Positions 54,830 to 63,905 of a stretch of DNA of 64,000 nucleotides are shown here, piece after piece; position 1 is the stretch's first letter, and every line of letters starts with the position of its first letter. Made by a program: the position numbers and the translations under genes. This DNA comes from Lachnospiraceae bacterium (GTDB lineage: Bacteria > Bacillota > Clostridia > Lachnospirales > Lachnospiraceae), in assembly GCA_017621815.1 (NCBI GenBank), contig JAGASK010000018.1, positions 1 to 64,000 on the forward strand, read 5' to 3'. Under the pieces are notes generated by a model. That model worked only from the letters and a program-made list of their open reading frames with translations. It had not been told where the DNA came from and did not search any database.

Positions 54830-57451
54830 TTATTTATTCTGAATTGCCGCCTGCGCCGCTGCCAGCCTTGCAATAGGCACTCTGTAAGGTGAGCAGGATA
54901 CATAGGTAAGTCCAACCTTGTGACAGAATTCTACGGAAGACGGGTCACCGCCGTGCTCACCGCAGATACCCAGCTTAATATTGGGTCTTGTCTTTCTGCC
55001 TTTTTCAGCCGCCATCTGTACCAGCTGGCCTACGCCCTTCTGGTCAAGTCTTGCAAACGGATCAGATTCATAAATCTTTTTCTTATAATAGTCGCCTAAG
55101 AACTTTCCGGCATCATCTCTGGAGAAACCAAAAGTCATCTGAGTCAGGTCGTTGGTTCCGAATGAGAAGAATTCTGCTTCTTCGGCAATTTCATCTGCAA
55201 GCAAAGCCGCTCTCGGAATTTCAATCATGGTTCCGATATGATACTGGATATCGGAATTCTTTTCCTTCTTAACCTGCTCTGCAGTTTCCACTACCACATC
55301 CTTAACATACTTAAGCTCTTTCTTTTCTCCTACTAAAGGAATCATGATTTCGGGAACAATATCATATCCCTTCTCATTCTTCACTTCAATGGCTGCTTCC
55401 ATAACCGCTCTTGTCTGCATTCTTGCAATTTCAGGATAAGTAACTGCAAGACGGCATCCGCGGTGTCCCATCATGGGATTAAACTCATGAAGAGAATCAC
55501 AGATTTCCTGTACCTGCTCAGCTGTCATCATCATTTTAACTGCCAAATCGTCGATGTCATCCTTTTCAGTAGGAACAAATTCATGTAACGGAGGATCCAG
55601 GAAACGAATGGTAACCGGTCTGCCCTCCATAGCTTCATAGAGACCTTTGAAATCTCCCTTCTGATAAGGAATCAAATCATTTAATGCCTTTTCTCTTTCC
55701 TGCTGGGTTCTTGACAGAATCATCTGACGAATCTTGGGAATTCTGTCAGCATCAAAGAACATATGCTCCGTACGGCAAAGACCGATACCTTCTGCACCAT
55801 ATTTCACAGCATTAGCTGCGTCAGCAGGAGTATCTGCATTGGTACGTACCTGCAGCTTACGGAAGGAATCTGCCCAGTTCATGATTCTTTCAAAATTGCC
55901 GCTGATTGCAGCCTCTCTTGTCTTAATATCACCGTCATAAATCTTACCTGTGGAACCGTCTAAAGAAATATAATCCCCTTCATGATAAACGTGTCCGCCA
56001 AGTTCAAATACCTTGTCTTCTTCATTAATGGAAATTTCACCGCAGCCTGATACACAGCAGGTTCCCATACCACGGGCAACAACCGCTGCATGGCTCGTCA
56101 TACCGCCTCTGACAGTAAGAATACCTTCTGCTGCATGCATTCCTTCAATATCCTCAGGAGATGTTTCCAAACGAACCAGTACAACTCTCTCTCCGCCTTC
56201 ATGAGCCTTTTTTGCTTCCTCAGCAGTAAAATAAACCTTACCTGCTGCAGCCCCGGGAGATGCGGGAAGAGCCTGTCCGATTACCACACCGGCCTTTAAA
56301 GCCTCTGCATCGAAAGTAGGATGAAGCAGCTGGTCTAAAGATTTTGCTTCGATACGAAGCACTGCTTCTTCCGGTGTAATCTTGCCTTCATCCACAAGGT
56401 CGCAGGCTATCTGAAGCGCTGCGGGAGCAGTTCTTTTACCGTTTCTTGTCTGCAGGAAGAAAAGCTTGCCGTTTTCAATAGTAAATTCCATATCCTGCAT
56501 ATCACGGTAATGGTCTTCCAGCTTGTTAGCAATATCAATAAACTGCTTATAGCATTCCGGCAAATCCTGTTCCAGCCTTGTGATAGGCTGGGGTGTTCTG
56601 ATTCCGGCAACAACGTCTTCGCCCTGGGCATTAATCAGATACTCTCCGTAAATACCCTTTTCACCGGTGGAAGGATTTCTGGTAAATGCAACACCTGTAC
56701 CGGATGTATTTCCCATGTTGCCGAATACCATGGCCTGTACGTTAACTGCTGTTCCCCAGTCACCGGGAATATCATTCATACGTCTGTAAACAATAGCTCT
56801 TTCATTATCCCAGGAACGGAATACCGCTTTCACAGCTTCCATCAGCTGTACCTTGGGATCCTGAGGGAAATCTTCTCCCATTTTATCCTTATATACTGCT
56901 TTAAAACGAACAATTACTTCTTTTAAATCCTCTGCTGTCAAATCGGTGTCATATTTTACACCTTTACCATCCTTGATTTCATCCAGAATCCTCTCAAAGA
57001 AGGATTTGGGAATCTCCATAACAACATCTGAGAACATCTGAATAAAACGACGATAGGAATCATATGCAAATCTGGGATTGCCTGTTTTAGCAGCAAAGCC
57101 TTCTACCGCCACATCCGTAAGACCCAGATTTAAGATAGTATCCATCATACCCGGCATGGACGCTCTCGCACCGGAACGAACCGATACCAGCAGCGGATTT
57201 TCCGTATCGCCAAACTTCTTACCCTGTTTAGCCTCCAGAGCACTGAGAGCATCAAAAATCTGCCCTTTGATTTCATCTGAAATCTGTCTGCCACTTGCAT
57301 AATAATTGGTACATGCTTCCGTGGTGACTGTGAACCCCTGAGGAATCGGCAGACCTAAATTGGTCATTTCTGCAAGATTTGCACCTTTTCCTCCAAGAAG
57401 GTTACGCATATCCGCATTTCCTTCTTCAAAAGAATAAACCCATTTTGCCAT
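54830..57451 (-). CDS. ppdK: Pyruvate, phosphate dikinase
   Basis: Full-length 873-residue enzyme that interconverts pyruvate, ATP and phosphate with PEP, AMP and pyrophosphate. Order of domains: ATP-grasp (LLGGKGANLAEMTNLGLPIP, VSVRSGARASMPGMMDTILN), the phospho-histidine swivelling domain (GILTVRGGMTSHAAVVARGM, catalytic histidine) and the TIM-barrel PEP domain (VTIRFLDPPLHEFVPT, GHRGCRLAVTYPE, EFFSFGTNDLTQMTFGFSRD, GICGEHGGDP). It is the standard glycolytic replacement or supplement of pyruvate kinase in anaerobes. Its long 5' leader contains two hairpins. Confidence 0.98.
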   Translation of the reverse strand: MAKWVYSFEEGNADMRNLLGGKGANLAEMTNLGLPIPQGFTVTTEACTNYYASGRQISDEIKGQIFDALSALEAKQGKKFGDTENPLLVSVRSGARASMPGMMDTILNLGLTDVAVEGFAAKTGNPRFAYDSYRRFIQMFSDVVMEIPKSFFERILDEIKDGKGVKYDTDLTAEDLKEVIVRFKAVYKDKMGEDFPQDPKVQLMEAVKAVFRSWDNERAIVYRRMNDIPGDWGTAVNVQAMVFGNMGNTSGTGVAFTRNPSTGEKGIYGEYLINAQGEDVVAGIRTPQPITRLEQDLPECYKQFIDIANKLEDHYRDMQDMEFTIENGKLFFLQTRNGKRTAPAALQIACDLVDEGKITPEEAVLRIEAKSLDQLLHPTFDAEALKAGVVIGQALPASPGAAAGKVYFTAEEAKKAHEGGERVVLVRLETSPEDIEGMHAAEGILTVRGGMTSHAAVVARGMGTCCVSGCGEISINEEDKVFELGGHVYHEGDYISLDGSTGKIYDGDIKTREAAISGNFERIMNWADSFRKLQVRTNADTPADAANAVKYGAEGIGLCRTEHMFFDADRIPKIRQMILSRTQQEREKALNDLIPYQKGDFKGLYEAMEGRPVTIRFLDPPLHEFVPTEKDDIDDLAVKMMMTAEQVQEICDSLHEFNPMMGHRGCRLAVTYPEIARMQTRAVMEAAIEVKNEKGYDIVPEIMIPLVGEKKELKYVKDVVVETAEQVKKEKNSDIQYHIGTMIEIPRAALLADEIAEEAEFFSFGTNDLTQMTFGFSRDDAGKFLGDYYKKKIYESDPFARLDQKGVGQLVQMAAEKGRKTRPNIKLGICGEHGGDPSSVEFCHKVGLTYVSCSPYRVPIARLAAAQAAIQNK

Positions 57452-57497
57452 TGTTTCTCTCCCTTTTAACCATATTTACAGAATATAAGTTAACCTA

Positions 57498-57527
57498 ATA
57501 TACCATGAACTATTGTCCATGGTATAT
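57498..57527. promoter_or_regulatory. Perfect hairpin in the ppdK leader
   Basis: ATATACCATG (57498-57507) and CATGGTATAT (57518-57527), 10-base loop. It lies 47 bases before the ppdK start codon, without a T run. Possible operator or mRNA-stability stem. Confidence 0.55.
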
Positions 57528-57530
57528 AAA

Positions 57531-57575
57531 ATTCATAACAATAGAAAGTTCGCAATGCGTACTTTCCATTGTTGT
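57531..57575 (+). repeat. Dispersed palindromic element, copy D
   Basis: ATTCATAACAATAGAAAGTT then CGCAATGCGTACTTTCCATTG. Both arms pair (ACAATAGAAAGT with ACTTTCCATTGT). It lies in the ppdK leader region, after the GDPD gene. Confidence 0.75.
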
Positions 57576-57687
57576 ACACTTTTGTACCTCATATCCTGCA
57601 TTTAGCATATCTCTTTATGCATTATAACATATTCTAATCGCATTTGCATCATTTTTTATGTAAAAATACACAATCTTAATAGAAAAT

Positions 57688-58518
57688 TTATTTCACCTTT
57701 CCGGGAATAAATGAATCAAATATAAACAAGTCAAAATTGTCCTTTGCCGCATCCAATTCCTGTTTGCTTTTAATTGTCCATGCCACTGCCAGATTCCTGT
57801 ACAGCTTTCTGCACAGTTTTCTTGAAAGGTTGTCCGCATACTTATGATTGTAAGCAATAAAATCCGGCTTTGTCATCCAGTTCAGCAGCAGGTTCTGCAG
57901 CAGAAAATAAAGCGCCCCTTTAAATTCTCCCGACTTCAGGAAGCCGTCGGAAAGCTGTCCCCGCAGCACATCATTGTGATATCTGCGGTACCAGACAAGC
58001 GCAAGGGGATTAAAGGATTCTATGCAGTAAAGCCCCTGATACTCCCCAAGAAGCCTGTCCGTAAGCGTGCACACTGTTAAATCCATCCATTCCAGCTTCA
58101 GTTCCACAATCAGCGGCACTCTGCCGTTTACAAGCTTTAAAACCTCCTCCAGCTTCGGAATTCTTTCTTCACTCTGAAAAAGCGGAAACTGCTGCAGTTC
58201 TTCATAAGTATATTCATAAACCTTTCCCTCTCTGCCGCATACCCTTTCCAGCGTAAAATCATGAAATACCACGGGAATCCTGTCTTTTGTCAGCTGCACA
58301 TCCAGTTCTATTCCGTATCCGGCCTTTACCGCCTTTTTAAAAGCAGCAAGGGAGTTTTCCGGTGCCTCTGAGCTGTTATCATGGAGTCCTCTGTGGGCAT
58401 AATGAACACCCTTAAAAGGTTCCCACTGTTTCTGCCTTCCAAGCCTTGGCTTAATGGAAAGCAGATAAAGAATGATAAGTACCACTACTACAATTAAGAT
58501 TACATACAATGCTGTCAT
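57688..58518 (-). CDS. Glycerophosphodiester phosphodiesterase
   Basis: A 276-residue GDPD protein with an N-terminal membrane helix (residues 4-22) facing the enzyme inward or outward. Catalytic motifs: HYAHRGLHDNSSEAPENSLA, GYGIELDVQLTKDRIPVVFH, then VELKLEW and CIESFNPLAL. It hydrolyses glycerophosphodiesters to glycerol 3-phosphate. It follows the MFS gene by 24 bases and is likely co-transcribed. Confidence 0.93.
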   Translation of the reverse strand: MTALYVILIVVVVLIILYLLSIKPRLGRQKQWEPFKGVHYAHRGLHDNSSEAPENSLAAFKKAVKAGYGIELDVQLTKDRIPVVFHDFTLERVCGREGKVYEYTYEELQQFPLFQSEERIPKLEEVLKLVNGRVPLIVELKLEWMDLTVCTLTDRLLGEYQGLYCIESFNPLALVWYRRYHNDVLRGQLSDGFLKSGEFKGALYFLLQNLLLNWMTKPDFIAYNHKYADNLSRKLCRKLYRNLAVAWTIKSKQELDAAKDNFDLFIFDSFIPGKVK

Positions 58519-58542
58519 TTTTCTTCACCTTCATTTTATCTA

Positions 58543-59880
58543 TTAGTCATCCACATCAAAATTTTCAAGCACACTCTTCTTTTTATCCGGCCTTGCATCT
58601 CCATGATGCACCTGAGTCATGGTAACAAATGCCAGTACAGAGAAAAGAAACGCATAAGGGAACAGCGTCCTGTAGGAAACATTTTCAAGCAGAAATCCCG
58701 ATAACACAGGCGTAAAAATCTGCGCTGTCATGGAAAATGTATAATAAGTTCCGGTAAACTTACCGATATCGCAGCCCTTACTCATTTCCACTATCATAGG
58801 ATAAGAATTCACATTAATGGCCGCCCAGCCTACCCCGATAGCAGCAAATGCCACATTAATAACGGGATGATAAGCCCCTGCGAAAATTGCCGCAAAATAG
58901 CATACGCTCATTAAAACAATGCCGCCCATAATCGTCTTCTTACGTCCCACTTTGCTTGCAATGTTACCGATAGGAATATAGCTTAAAATCGCGGCCACTG
59001 TAGCCACCATGAGGCAATCTGCAAAACCGCCGCCTTCCATCTTCCATACCATCTTGGTATAACGTGAAAAAGCGGTGGTTACCGCGTTATACGCCGTAAA
59101 CCACAGAAAAATGGATGCAAGCAGGAAAACCATGCTGCGCTTTACTTCTTTCGGCATGGCAGTTTTTATACCGGTGCCGCTTTCTGCTCCTTCCTGCAAA
59201 GCTTCTTTCTCGGCAGTATCCTCAGTTTCCACTATCAGCCCCGTACTGTCCTCATACGCCCTGATTTCCGCTTCTACTTTCGCCTTTACCTTCTTTTCCT
59301 GAATGGTAATAACAAGAATTCCCACCGCAATTATCATCAGTGCCGCAACACTTACAAACAGCGGCATATAATCCGGTCTGTCACCCTTTCCCACAAGCAG
59401 CTTGATCATGATTAAGGTATACACGCCGCCTACGGCACCCATCAGGTTAATCACCGCATTGCCTTTGCTGCGGAGCTTGTTGGGAGTTAAATCCGGCATC
59501 AGCGCCACCGCCGGTGAACGGTACAGTCCCATGGAAATTAAAAGTGCAAACAGTGCCCCTACGAACAGCACAAGATTTTCGCTTTTATCCGCTTTGGGAA
59601 GCAGCATAAGAAAGATAACCGCAAGCAATGTTCCGCCGGCAATAAAAGGAATCCTTTTCCCAAATTTCGTGTCCACCTTGTCAGATAAAGCCCCGAAAAT
59701 GGGAAGCAGAAAAAGAGCCAGTACGTTGTCCGCCGCCATAATGGCACCTGTAATGGTTTCCCCTATTCCAAAGGTATTCTGCAAAATCAATGGAATAATG
59801 TTGTCATACATCTGCCAGAATGCCGATATGGACAAAAATGCCAGTCCAATCAAAAAGGTTCTTTTGTAATTTAATTTCAT
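58543..59880 (-). CDS. MFS transporter (SLC45-like)
   Basis: A 445-residue transporter with 12 predicted membrane helices in two halves; the central loop is long and acidic (AEIRAYEDSTGLIVETEDTA). Motifs GALSDKVDTKFGKRIPFIAGG and GNIASKVGRKKTIMGG are the MFS A-like loops of both halves. It resembles the SLC45/sugar-proton symporter branch of Lachnospiraceae; substrate unknown. It heads a pair with the GDPD gene and is divergent from the ABC-F gene. Confidence 0.88.
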   Translation of the reverse strand: MKLNYKRTFLIGLAFLSISAFWQMYDNIIPLILQNTFGIGETITGAIMAADNVLALFLLPIFGALSDKVDTKFGKRIPFIAGGTLLAVIFLMLLPKADKSENLVLFVGALFALLISMGLYRSPAVALMPDLTPNKLRSKGNAVINLMGAVGGVYTLIMIKLLVGKGDRPDYMPLFVSVAALMIIAVGILVITIQEKKVKAKVEAEIRAYEDSTGLIVETEDTAEKEALQEGAESGTGIKTAMPKEVKRSMVFLLASIFLWFTAYNAVTTAFSRYTKMVWKMEGGGFADCLMVATVAAILSYIPIGNIASKVGRKKTIMGGIVLMSVCYFAAIFAGAYHPVINVAFAAIGVGWAAINVNSYPMIVEMSKGCDIGKFTGTYYTFSMTAQIFTPVLSGFLLENVSYRTLFPYAFLFSVLAFVTMTQVHHGDARPDKKKSVLENFDVDD

Positions 59881-59985
59881 GATTATATCCTTTCGGCTTT
59901 CTAAATTTTTTCTTCTATTTTAACATTGAAAATTACTAAAATCTATCCCTGTGCACTGAATTTACTATCTTTTTACTCAATTTGC

Positions 59986-60014
59986 TTGCAAAATCCGCGT
60001 ACTCCTTTTACAAT
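59986..60014 (+). promoter_or_regulatory. Promoter of the ABC-F gene
   Basis: TTGCAA (59986-59991), 17 bases, TACAAT (60009-60014), with an AAAAGGAG ribosome site before the ATG at 60062. Confidence 0.7.
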
Positions 60015-60061
60015 GATTTAGAATCTTAAAGAAAAAGAATGATGTAAAAGGAGCCACCAGA

Positions 60062-61705
60062 ATGATTAGTGCAAATAATGTAACGTACCGGGTAGGCAAA
60101 AAAGCCTTATTCGAGGACGTAAATATTAAATTTACCGAAGGAAACTGCTACGGACTTATCGGTGCAAACGGCGCCGGAAAATCTACCTTTTTAAAAATCC
60201 TTTCAGGACAGCTTGAAACCACAAACGGCGATATCACCATGACTCCCGGCCAGCGTCTGTCCGTCCTTGAACAGGATCATTTTAAATATGATGAATATCC
60301 TGTTATGGATGTGGTTATTATGGGAAATGAACGCCTTTATCAGATTATGAAGGAAAAAGATGCTATTTATGCCAAAGAGGATTTCACTGATGAAGACGGC
60401 ATCCGCGCCAGCGAACTGGAAGGAGAGTTTGCGGAAATGGACGGCTGGGAAGCGGAATCCAATGCTGCCATGCTGCTGAACGGTCTCGGCATTGATACGG
60501 AATACCACTATTCTATTATGAAAGATTTAAACGGTAACGAAAAGGTAAAGGTCCTGCTTGCAAAAGCCCTTTTCGGCAATCCTGATATCCTCCTCCTTGA
60601 CGAGCCTACCAACCACCTTGATTTAGATGCCATTGCATGGCTTGAGGAGTTTTTAATCAATTTTGAAAATACCGTTATTGTGGTTTCCCATGACCGTTAC
60701 TTCTTAAATAAAGTATGTACCCATACGGCTGACATCGACTACGGCAAGATTCAGCTTTATGCCGGAAATTATGATTTCTGGTATGAGTCCAGCCAGCTGC
60801 TTATCAAACAGATGAAGGAAGCCAATAAAAAGAAAGAAGAAAAAATTAAGGAATTGCAGGAGTTCATTTCACGTTTCTCCGCCAATGCTTCCAAATCCAA
60901 GCAGGCAACCAGCCGTAAGCGTGCCCTTGAAAAAATTGAACTGGATGAAATCAAACCCTCCAGCCGTAAATACCCCTACATTGATTTCCGTCCCGAGCGT
61001 GAAATCGGTAACGAAGTGCTTTCTGTAGAAGGCATTTCCAAAACCATTAACGGTGAGAAGGTGCTGAACAATATTTCCTTTATTGTGGGACATGATGACA
61101 AAATTGCCTTTGTGGGCGGCAACGAGCTTGCAAAAACCACCCTGTTTAAAATCCTGATGGGTGAAATGGAACCCGACGAAGGTACCTATAAATGGGGCGT
61201 TACCACTTCCCAGGCTTACTTCCCCAAGGACAACACCGAGGAATTCGACAATGATTATACCATTGTGGACTGGCTGACGGGCTACTCTCCCATCAAGGAT
61301 GTTACTTATGTCCGCGGCTTTTTGGGACGTATGCTTTTTGCCGGTGAAGACGGCGTAAAAAAAGTAAAAGTACTTTCCGGCGGTGAGAAGGTAAGATGCC
61401 TTCTTTCCAAAATGATGATAAGCGGTGCAAACTGTCTGATTCTGGATGAGCCCACCAACCATCTGGATATGGAATCTATCACCGCTTTAAACAACGGTCT
61501 TATAAAATTCCCCGGCGTGGCTCTCTTCTCCTGCCATGACCACCAGTTTGTACAGACTACCGCCAACCGCATTATGGAAATTCTTCCTGATGGTACTCTG
61601 ATTGACAAAATCACCACTTATGATGAGTATCTTGAAAATGATGAAATGGCAAGAAAACGTACTGTTTATACAAAACAGGATAATGAAGACGAAGAAGAAA
61701 ATTAG
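60062..61705 (+). CDS. ABC-F family ATPase (YbiT-like)
   Basis: A 547-residue twin-ATPase of the ABC-F group, which acts on the ribosome. The first domain has Walker A GANGAGKST, a non-standard signature (LNGNEKVKV) and Walker B ILLLDEPTNHLD; the second has an altered Walker A (GGNELAKTT), signature LSGGEKVRC and Walker B LILDEPTNHLD. These features point to the YbiT branch. The linker region between the domains (residues 240-300) is basic and helical. No membrane part. It is followed 57 bases later by the PHP-HAD gene. Confidence 0.93.
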   Translation: MISANNVTYRVGKKALFEDVNIKFTEGNCYGLIGANGAGKSTFLKILSGQLETTNGDITMTPGQRLSVLEQDHFKYDEYPVMDVVIMGNERLYQIMKEKDAIYAKEDFTDEDGIRASELEGEFAEMDGWEAESNAAMLLNGLGIDTEYHYSIMKDLNGNEKVKVLLAKALFGNPDILLLDEPTNHLDLDAIAWLEEFLINFENTVIVVSHDRYFLNKVCTHTADIDYGKIQLYAGNYDFWYESSQLLIKQMKEANKKKEEKIKELQEFISRFSANASKSKQATSRKRALEKIELDEIKPSSRKYPYIDFRPEREIGNEVLSVEGISKTINGEKVLNNISFIVGHDDKIAFVGGNELAKTTLFKILMGEMEPDEGTYKWGVTTSQAYFPKDNTEEFDNDYTIVDWLTGYSPIKDVTYVRGFLGRMLFAGEDGVKKVKVLSGGEKVRCLLSKMMISGANCLILDEPTNHLDMESITALNNGLIKFPGVALFSCHDHQFVQTTANRIMEILPDGTLIDKITTYDEYLENDEMARKRTVYTKQDNEDEEEN

Positions 61706-61713
61706 AATTTTAA

Positions 61714-61742
61714 GCGGGGGATTCGTTACAGGCGGATCCCCC
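61714..61742 (+). terminator. Weak hairpin after the ABC-F gene
   Basis: GGGGGAT (61716-61722) pairs with ATCCCCC (61736-61742), 13-base loop. No good T run follows, so read-through into the next gene is likely. Confidence 0.45.
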
Positions 61743-61762
61743 TGTTCATTCCGGAGGTTTTT

Positions 61763-63442
61763 ATGAACATCGTAGATTTGCATGTGCACTCCACCAAATC
61801 GGACGGAAGCTACACTCCTTCCGAGCTTGTGGATTATGCTATTGAAAAAGGGCTTACCGCCTTCGCCCTGACAGACCATGATACTACAGACGGTATAGAC
61901 GAAGCCAGGAAGGCTGCGGACGGAAAACCCATTGAGGTCATTCCGGGCATTGAGTTTTCCTCTGAATATGAAGGCCGTGATATTCATATTGTGGGACTTT
62001 ATATTGATTATCAAAGCGGCTTTTTTAAGCGGCGGCTTATCAATTTTGTAAACGGGCGCATCATCCGCAACAGAGAAATGTGCAGAAGGCTGACAGAACA
62101 CGACATGCCCGTTACCTATGAGGAACTGACTGCCGAATTTCCAGACAGTGTCATTACCCGGGCACATTATGCCAAATATCTTCTTAATCACGGCTATACA
62201 AAAAGCCTGAAGGAAGCCTTTGAGCGTTATATCGGAGATAACTGCCCCTGCTTTGTTCCCCGCAAAAAAATTACACCCATGCGGGCTGTGGAAATTATTT
62301 TAAAGGCCGGCGGCATTCCCATTTTAGCCCATCCTGTTCTGTATCATATGAGCGATGCCAGGCTGGACAAGCTGGTACGTGACCTGAAGGATGTGGGACT
62401 TGTGGGTATTGAAGCCGTTTACAGCACCTATTCCTCCGGCGAAGAGCGTGACATGCGCAGGCTTGCCGCCAAATATGATTTATGCATCAGCGGCGGCTCT
62501 GATTTCCATGGCAGCGCCAAACCGGGACTTGACCTTGCTACGGGCTATGGAAAGCTTTTTATCCCGGAAGAAATACTGACACATTTAAAGGAGAAGCATC
62601 AGGATATGAAAGAACATCCGCAGAAGTATAAAAAGACTAAAATTTTATTCACGGACCTGGACGGCACCTTACTGGATTCCCGAAAGCAAATCAGTCCCTA
62701 TACCAGGGAGGTACTGGATGCCTGGTCTGCCGCCGGGCACAAGCTGGTACTTTGCTCCGGCAGGGATATTAACAGCGTAAAAGATGTAAAGGATTACCTG
62801 AACTTAAATTACCCCGGCATGTATTTAATCGGTTATAACGGCGGACAGATTGTGGACTGTTCAACGGGTGAAACTATTTACCGCACAGCCCTTGCTCCCA
62901 AACAGATTGCTCATGTAATGGCTGAAGCGAAAAAACAGGGGCTTCACTGCCATACCTATACTGATACCCACATTATCACTCCTTTTGATGATGAAGAACT
63001 GCACTACTATCAGCGGGTTATCAAAACCCCCGTGATTTTCAGTGAGGATGCTAAGGAAGTCATGGATAAAGGCGCCTGCAAATGTATTGTCATCGAGCTG
63101 CATGATAAAGAGAAAATCGAAGCTTTCCGTAAATCCCTTATCCCATTCGCCGATGAAGAAGGAATTACCATGATTTATTCCAATCCTTATTATCTGGAAA
63201 TTTTCCCTTCTGCTTCAGGGAAGGGTGCTGCCGTAAAGAAATTGTGTGAAATTCTTTCCATCAATCCCGCTCTTTCCGTAGCTGCGGGAGATGCCCAGAA
63301 TGACATTTCCATGATTGAAGCCGCAGGAATGGGAATCGCCATGGTAAACGGCAGTGAGGACATTAAAATGGCAGCTACTACGATTACTGCCTATGACAAT
63401 GACCATGACGGCCTCGCCCATGCGCTGTATGATTTGATTTAA
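61763..63442 (+). CDS. PHP-HAD fusion phosphatase
   Basis: A 559-residue two-domain protein. Residues 1-280 are a PHP domain (DLHVHSTKSDGSYTPSELVD, ALTDHDTTDGI, PGIEFSSEYEGRDIHIVGLY, ISGGSDFHG), a metal-dependent phosphoesterase such as the YciV/RNase AM or 3',5'-nucleotidase type. Residues 293-559 are a Cof-type HAD-IIB phosphatase (ILFTDLDGTLLDSRKQISPY, VLCSGRDINS, GYNGGQ, SVAAGDAQNDISMIEAAGMG). Both sets of catalytic residues look complete, so it joins two phosphohydrolases in one chain. Terminated in an AT-rich region before tRNA-Glu. Confidence 0.9.
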   Translation: MNIVDLHVHSTKSDGSYTPSELVDYAIEKGLTAFALTDHDTTDGIDEARKAADGKPIEVIPGIEFSSEYEGRDIHIVGLYIDYQSGFFKRRLINFVNGRIIRNREMCRRLTEHDMPVTYEELTAEFPDSVITRAHYAKYLLNHGYTKSLKEAFERYIGDNCPCFVPRKKITPMRAVEIILKAGGIPILAHPVLYHMSDARLDKLVRDLKDVGLVGIEAVYSTYSSGEERDMRRLAAKYDLCISGGSDFHGSAKPGLDLATGYGKLFIPEEILTHLKEKHQDMKEHPQKYKKTKILFTDLDGTLLDSRKQISPYTREVLDAWSAAGHKLVLCSGRDINSVKDVKDYLNLNYPGMYLIGYNGGQIVDCSTGETIYRTALAPKQIAHVMAEAKKQGLHCHTYTDTHIITPFDDEELHYYQRVIKTPVIFSEDAKEVMDKGACKCIVIELHDKEKIEAFRKSLIPFADEEGITMIYSNPYYLEIFPSASGKGAAVKKLCEILSINPALSVAAGDAQNDISMIEAAGMGIAMVNGSEDIKMAATTITAYDNDHDGLAHALYDLI

Positions 63443-63477
63443 CTTGGCTGCAAAAATTTTTTTAATTTTTTGAAAAT

Positions 63478-63506
63478 TTTACTTGCATTTTGGAACAGCT
63501 TATAAT
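63478..63506 (+). promoter_or_regulatory. Promoter of tRNA-Glu
   Basis: A perfect TATAAT (63501-63506) with TTTACT (63478-63483) 17 bases upstream. Confidence 0.6.
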
Positions 63507-63541
63507 AGAATAAGCAAGTACGTTACGTTTAGTAATCGTGT

Positions 63542-63613
63542 GGCTCGTTGGTCAAGCGGTTAAGACGCCGCCCTCTCACGGCGGAAACAGGGGTTCGATT
63601 CCCCTACGAGCTG
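63542..63613 (+). tRNA. tRNA-Glu (anticodon CTC)
   Basis: A 72-base tRNA. The acceptor stem GGCTCGT pairs with ACGAGCT (first pair G-T), the D arm is GGTCAAGCGGTTAAGAC, the anticodon stem CCGCC/GGCGG encloses loop CTCTCAC with anticodon CTC, and the T arm is GGGG-TTCGATT-CCCC. The 3' CCA is not encoded. Confidence 0.95.
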
Positions 63614-63642
63614 CTAACTGTTTTATAACAGCCCAACCCGAA

Positions 63643-63677
63643 AAGCATTGAAAACTCAAGGTTTTCAATGCTTTTTT
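63643..63677 (+). terminator. Terminator of tRNA-Glu
   Basis: AAGCATTGAAAAC (63643-63655) pairs perfectly with GTTTTCAATGCTT (63661-63673), then TTTT. Confidence 0.9.
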
Positions 63678-63680
63678 ATT

Positions 63681-63721
63681 TTCATGACAATAGAAAGTGT
63701 GCAGAGCGTGCTTTCTATTGT
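63681..63721 (+). repeat. Dispersed palindromic element, copy E
   Basis: TTCATGACAATAGAAAGTGT then GCAGAGCGTGCTTTCTATTG. The arms ACAATAGAAAG and CTTTCTATTGT pair perfectly. It follows directly on the tRNA-Glu terminator. Confidence 0.8.
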
Positions 63722-63769
63722 TTTAAGAATTGTTACTGTTATGTTGACACAACCAATACTTCTTCTTTC

Positions 63770-63905
63770 TTGCACTCCCCGGTAATTCGTTATATAATGC
63801 TTACAGGCATCAGTTCCGGGAGGAGTGCGGTTTTCGTATTGCCAGTGTCTAGGTTCACACTTTTGATTATCCCGTAGAACACTTGGCAGCTGATGCTAAA
63901 ACTTC
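63770..63905 (+). ncRNA. Candidate structured RNA with own promoter
   Basis: A promoter TTGCAC (63770-63775), 17 bases, TATAAT (63793-63798) reads rightward into a stretch with nested complementary blocks: GCATCAG (63807-63813) with CTGATGC (63890-63896), and TGCCAGTGT (63840-63848) with ACACTTGGCA (63879-63888, one bulge). No plus-strand gene follows within the window. Could be a small RNA, or a terminator-like fold for the gene on the other strand. Confidence 0.35.

Noticed and set aside
59402-59869. 155-codon plus-strand frame opposite the MFS gene
   Set aside because: Antisense shadow of a real transporter gene; no start signals.
63668-63877. 69-codon plus-strand frame after tRNA-Glu
   Set aside because: It starts inside the tRNA terminator and contains the dispersed element and a promoter.
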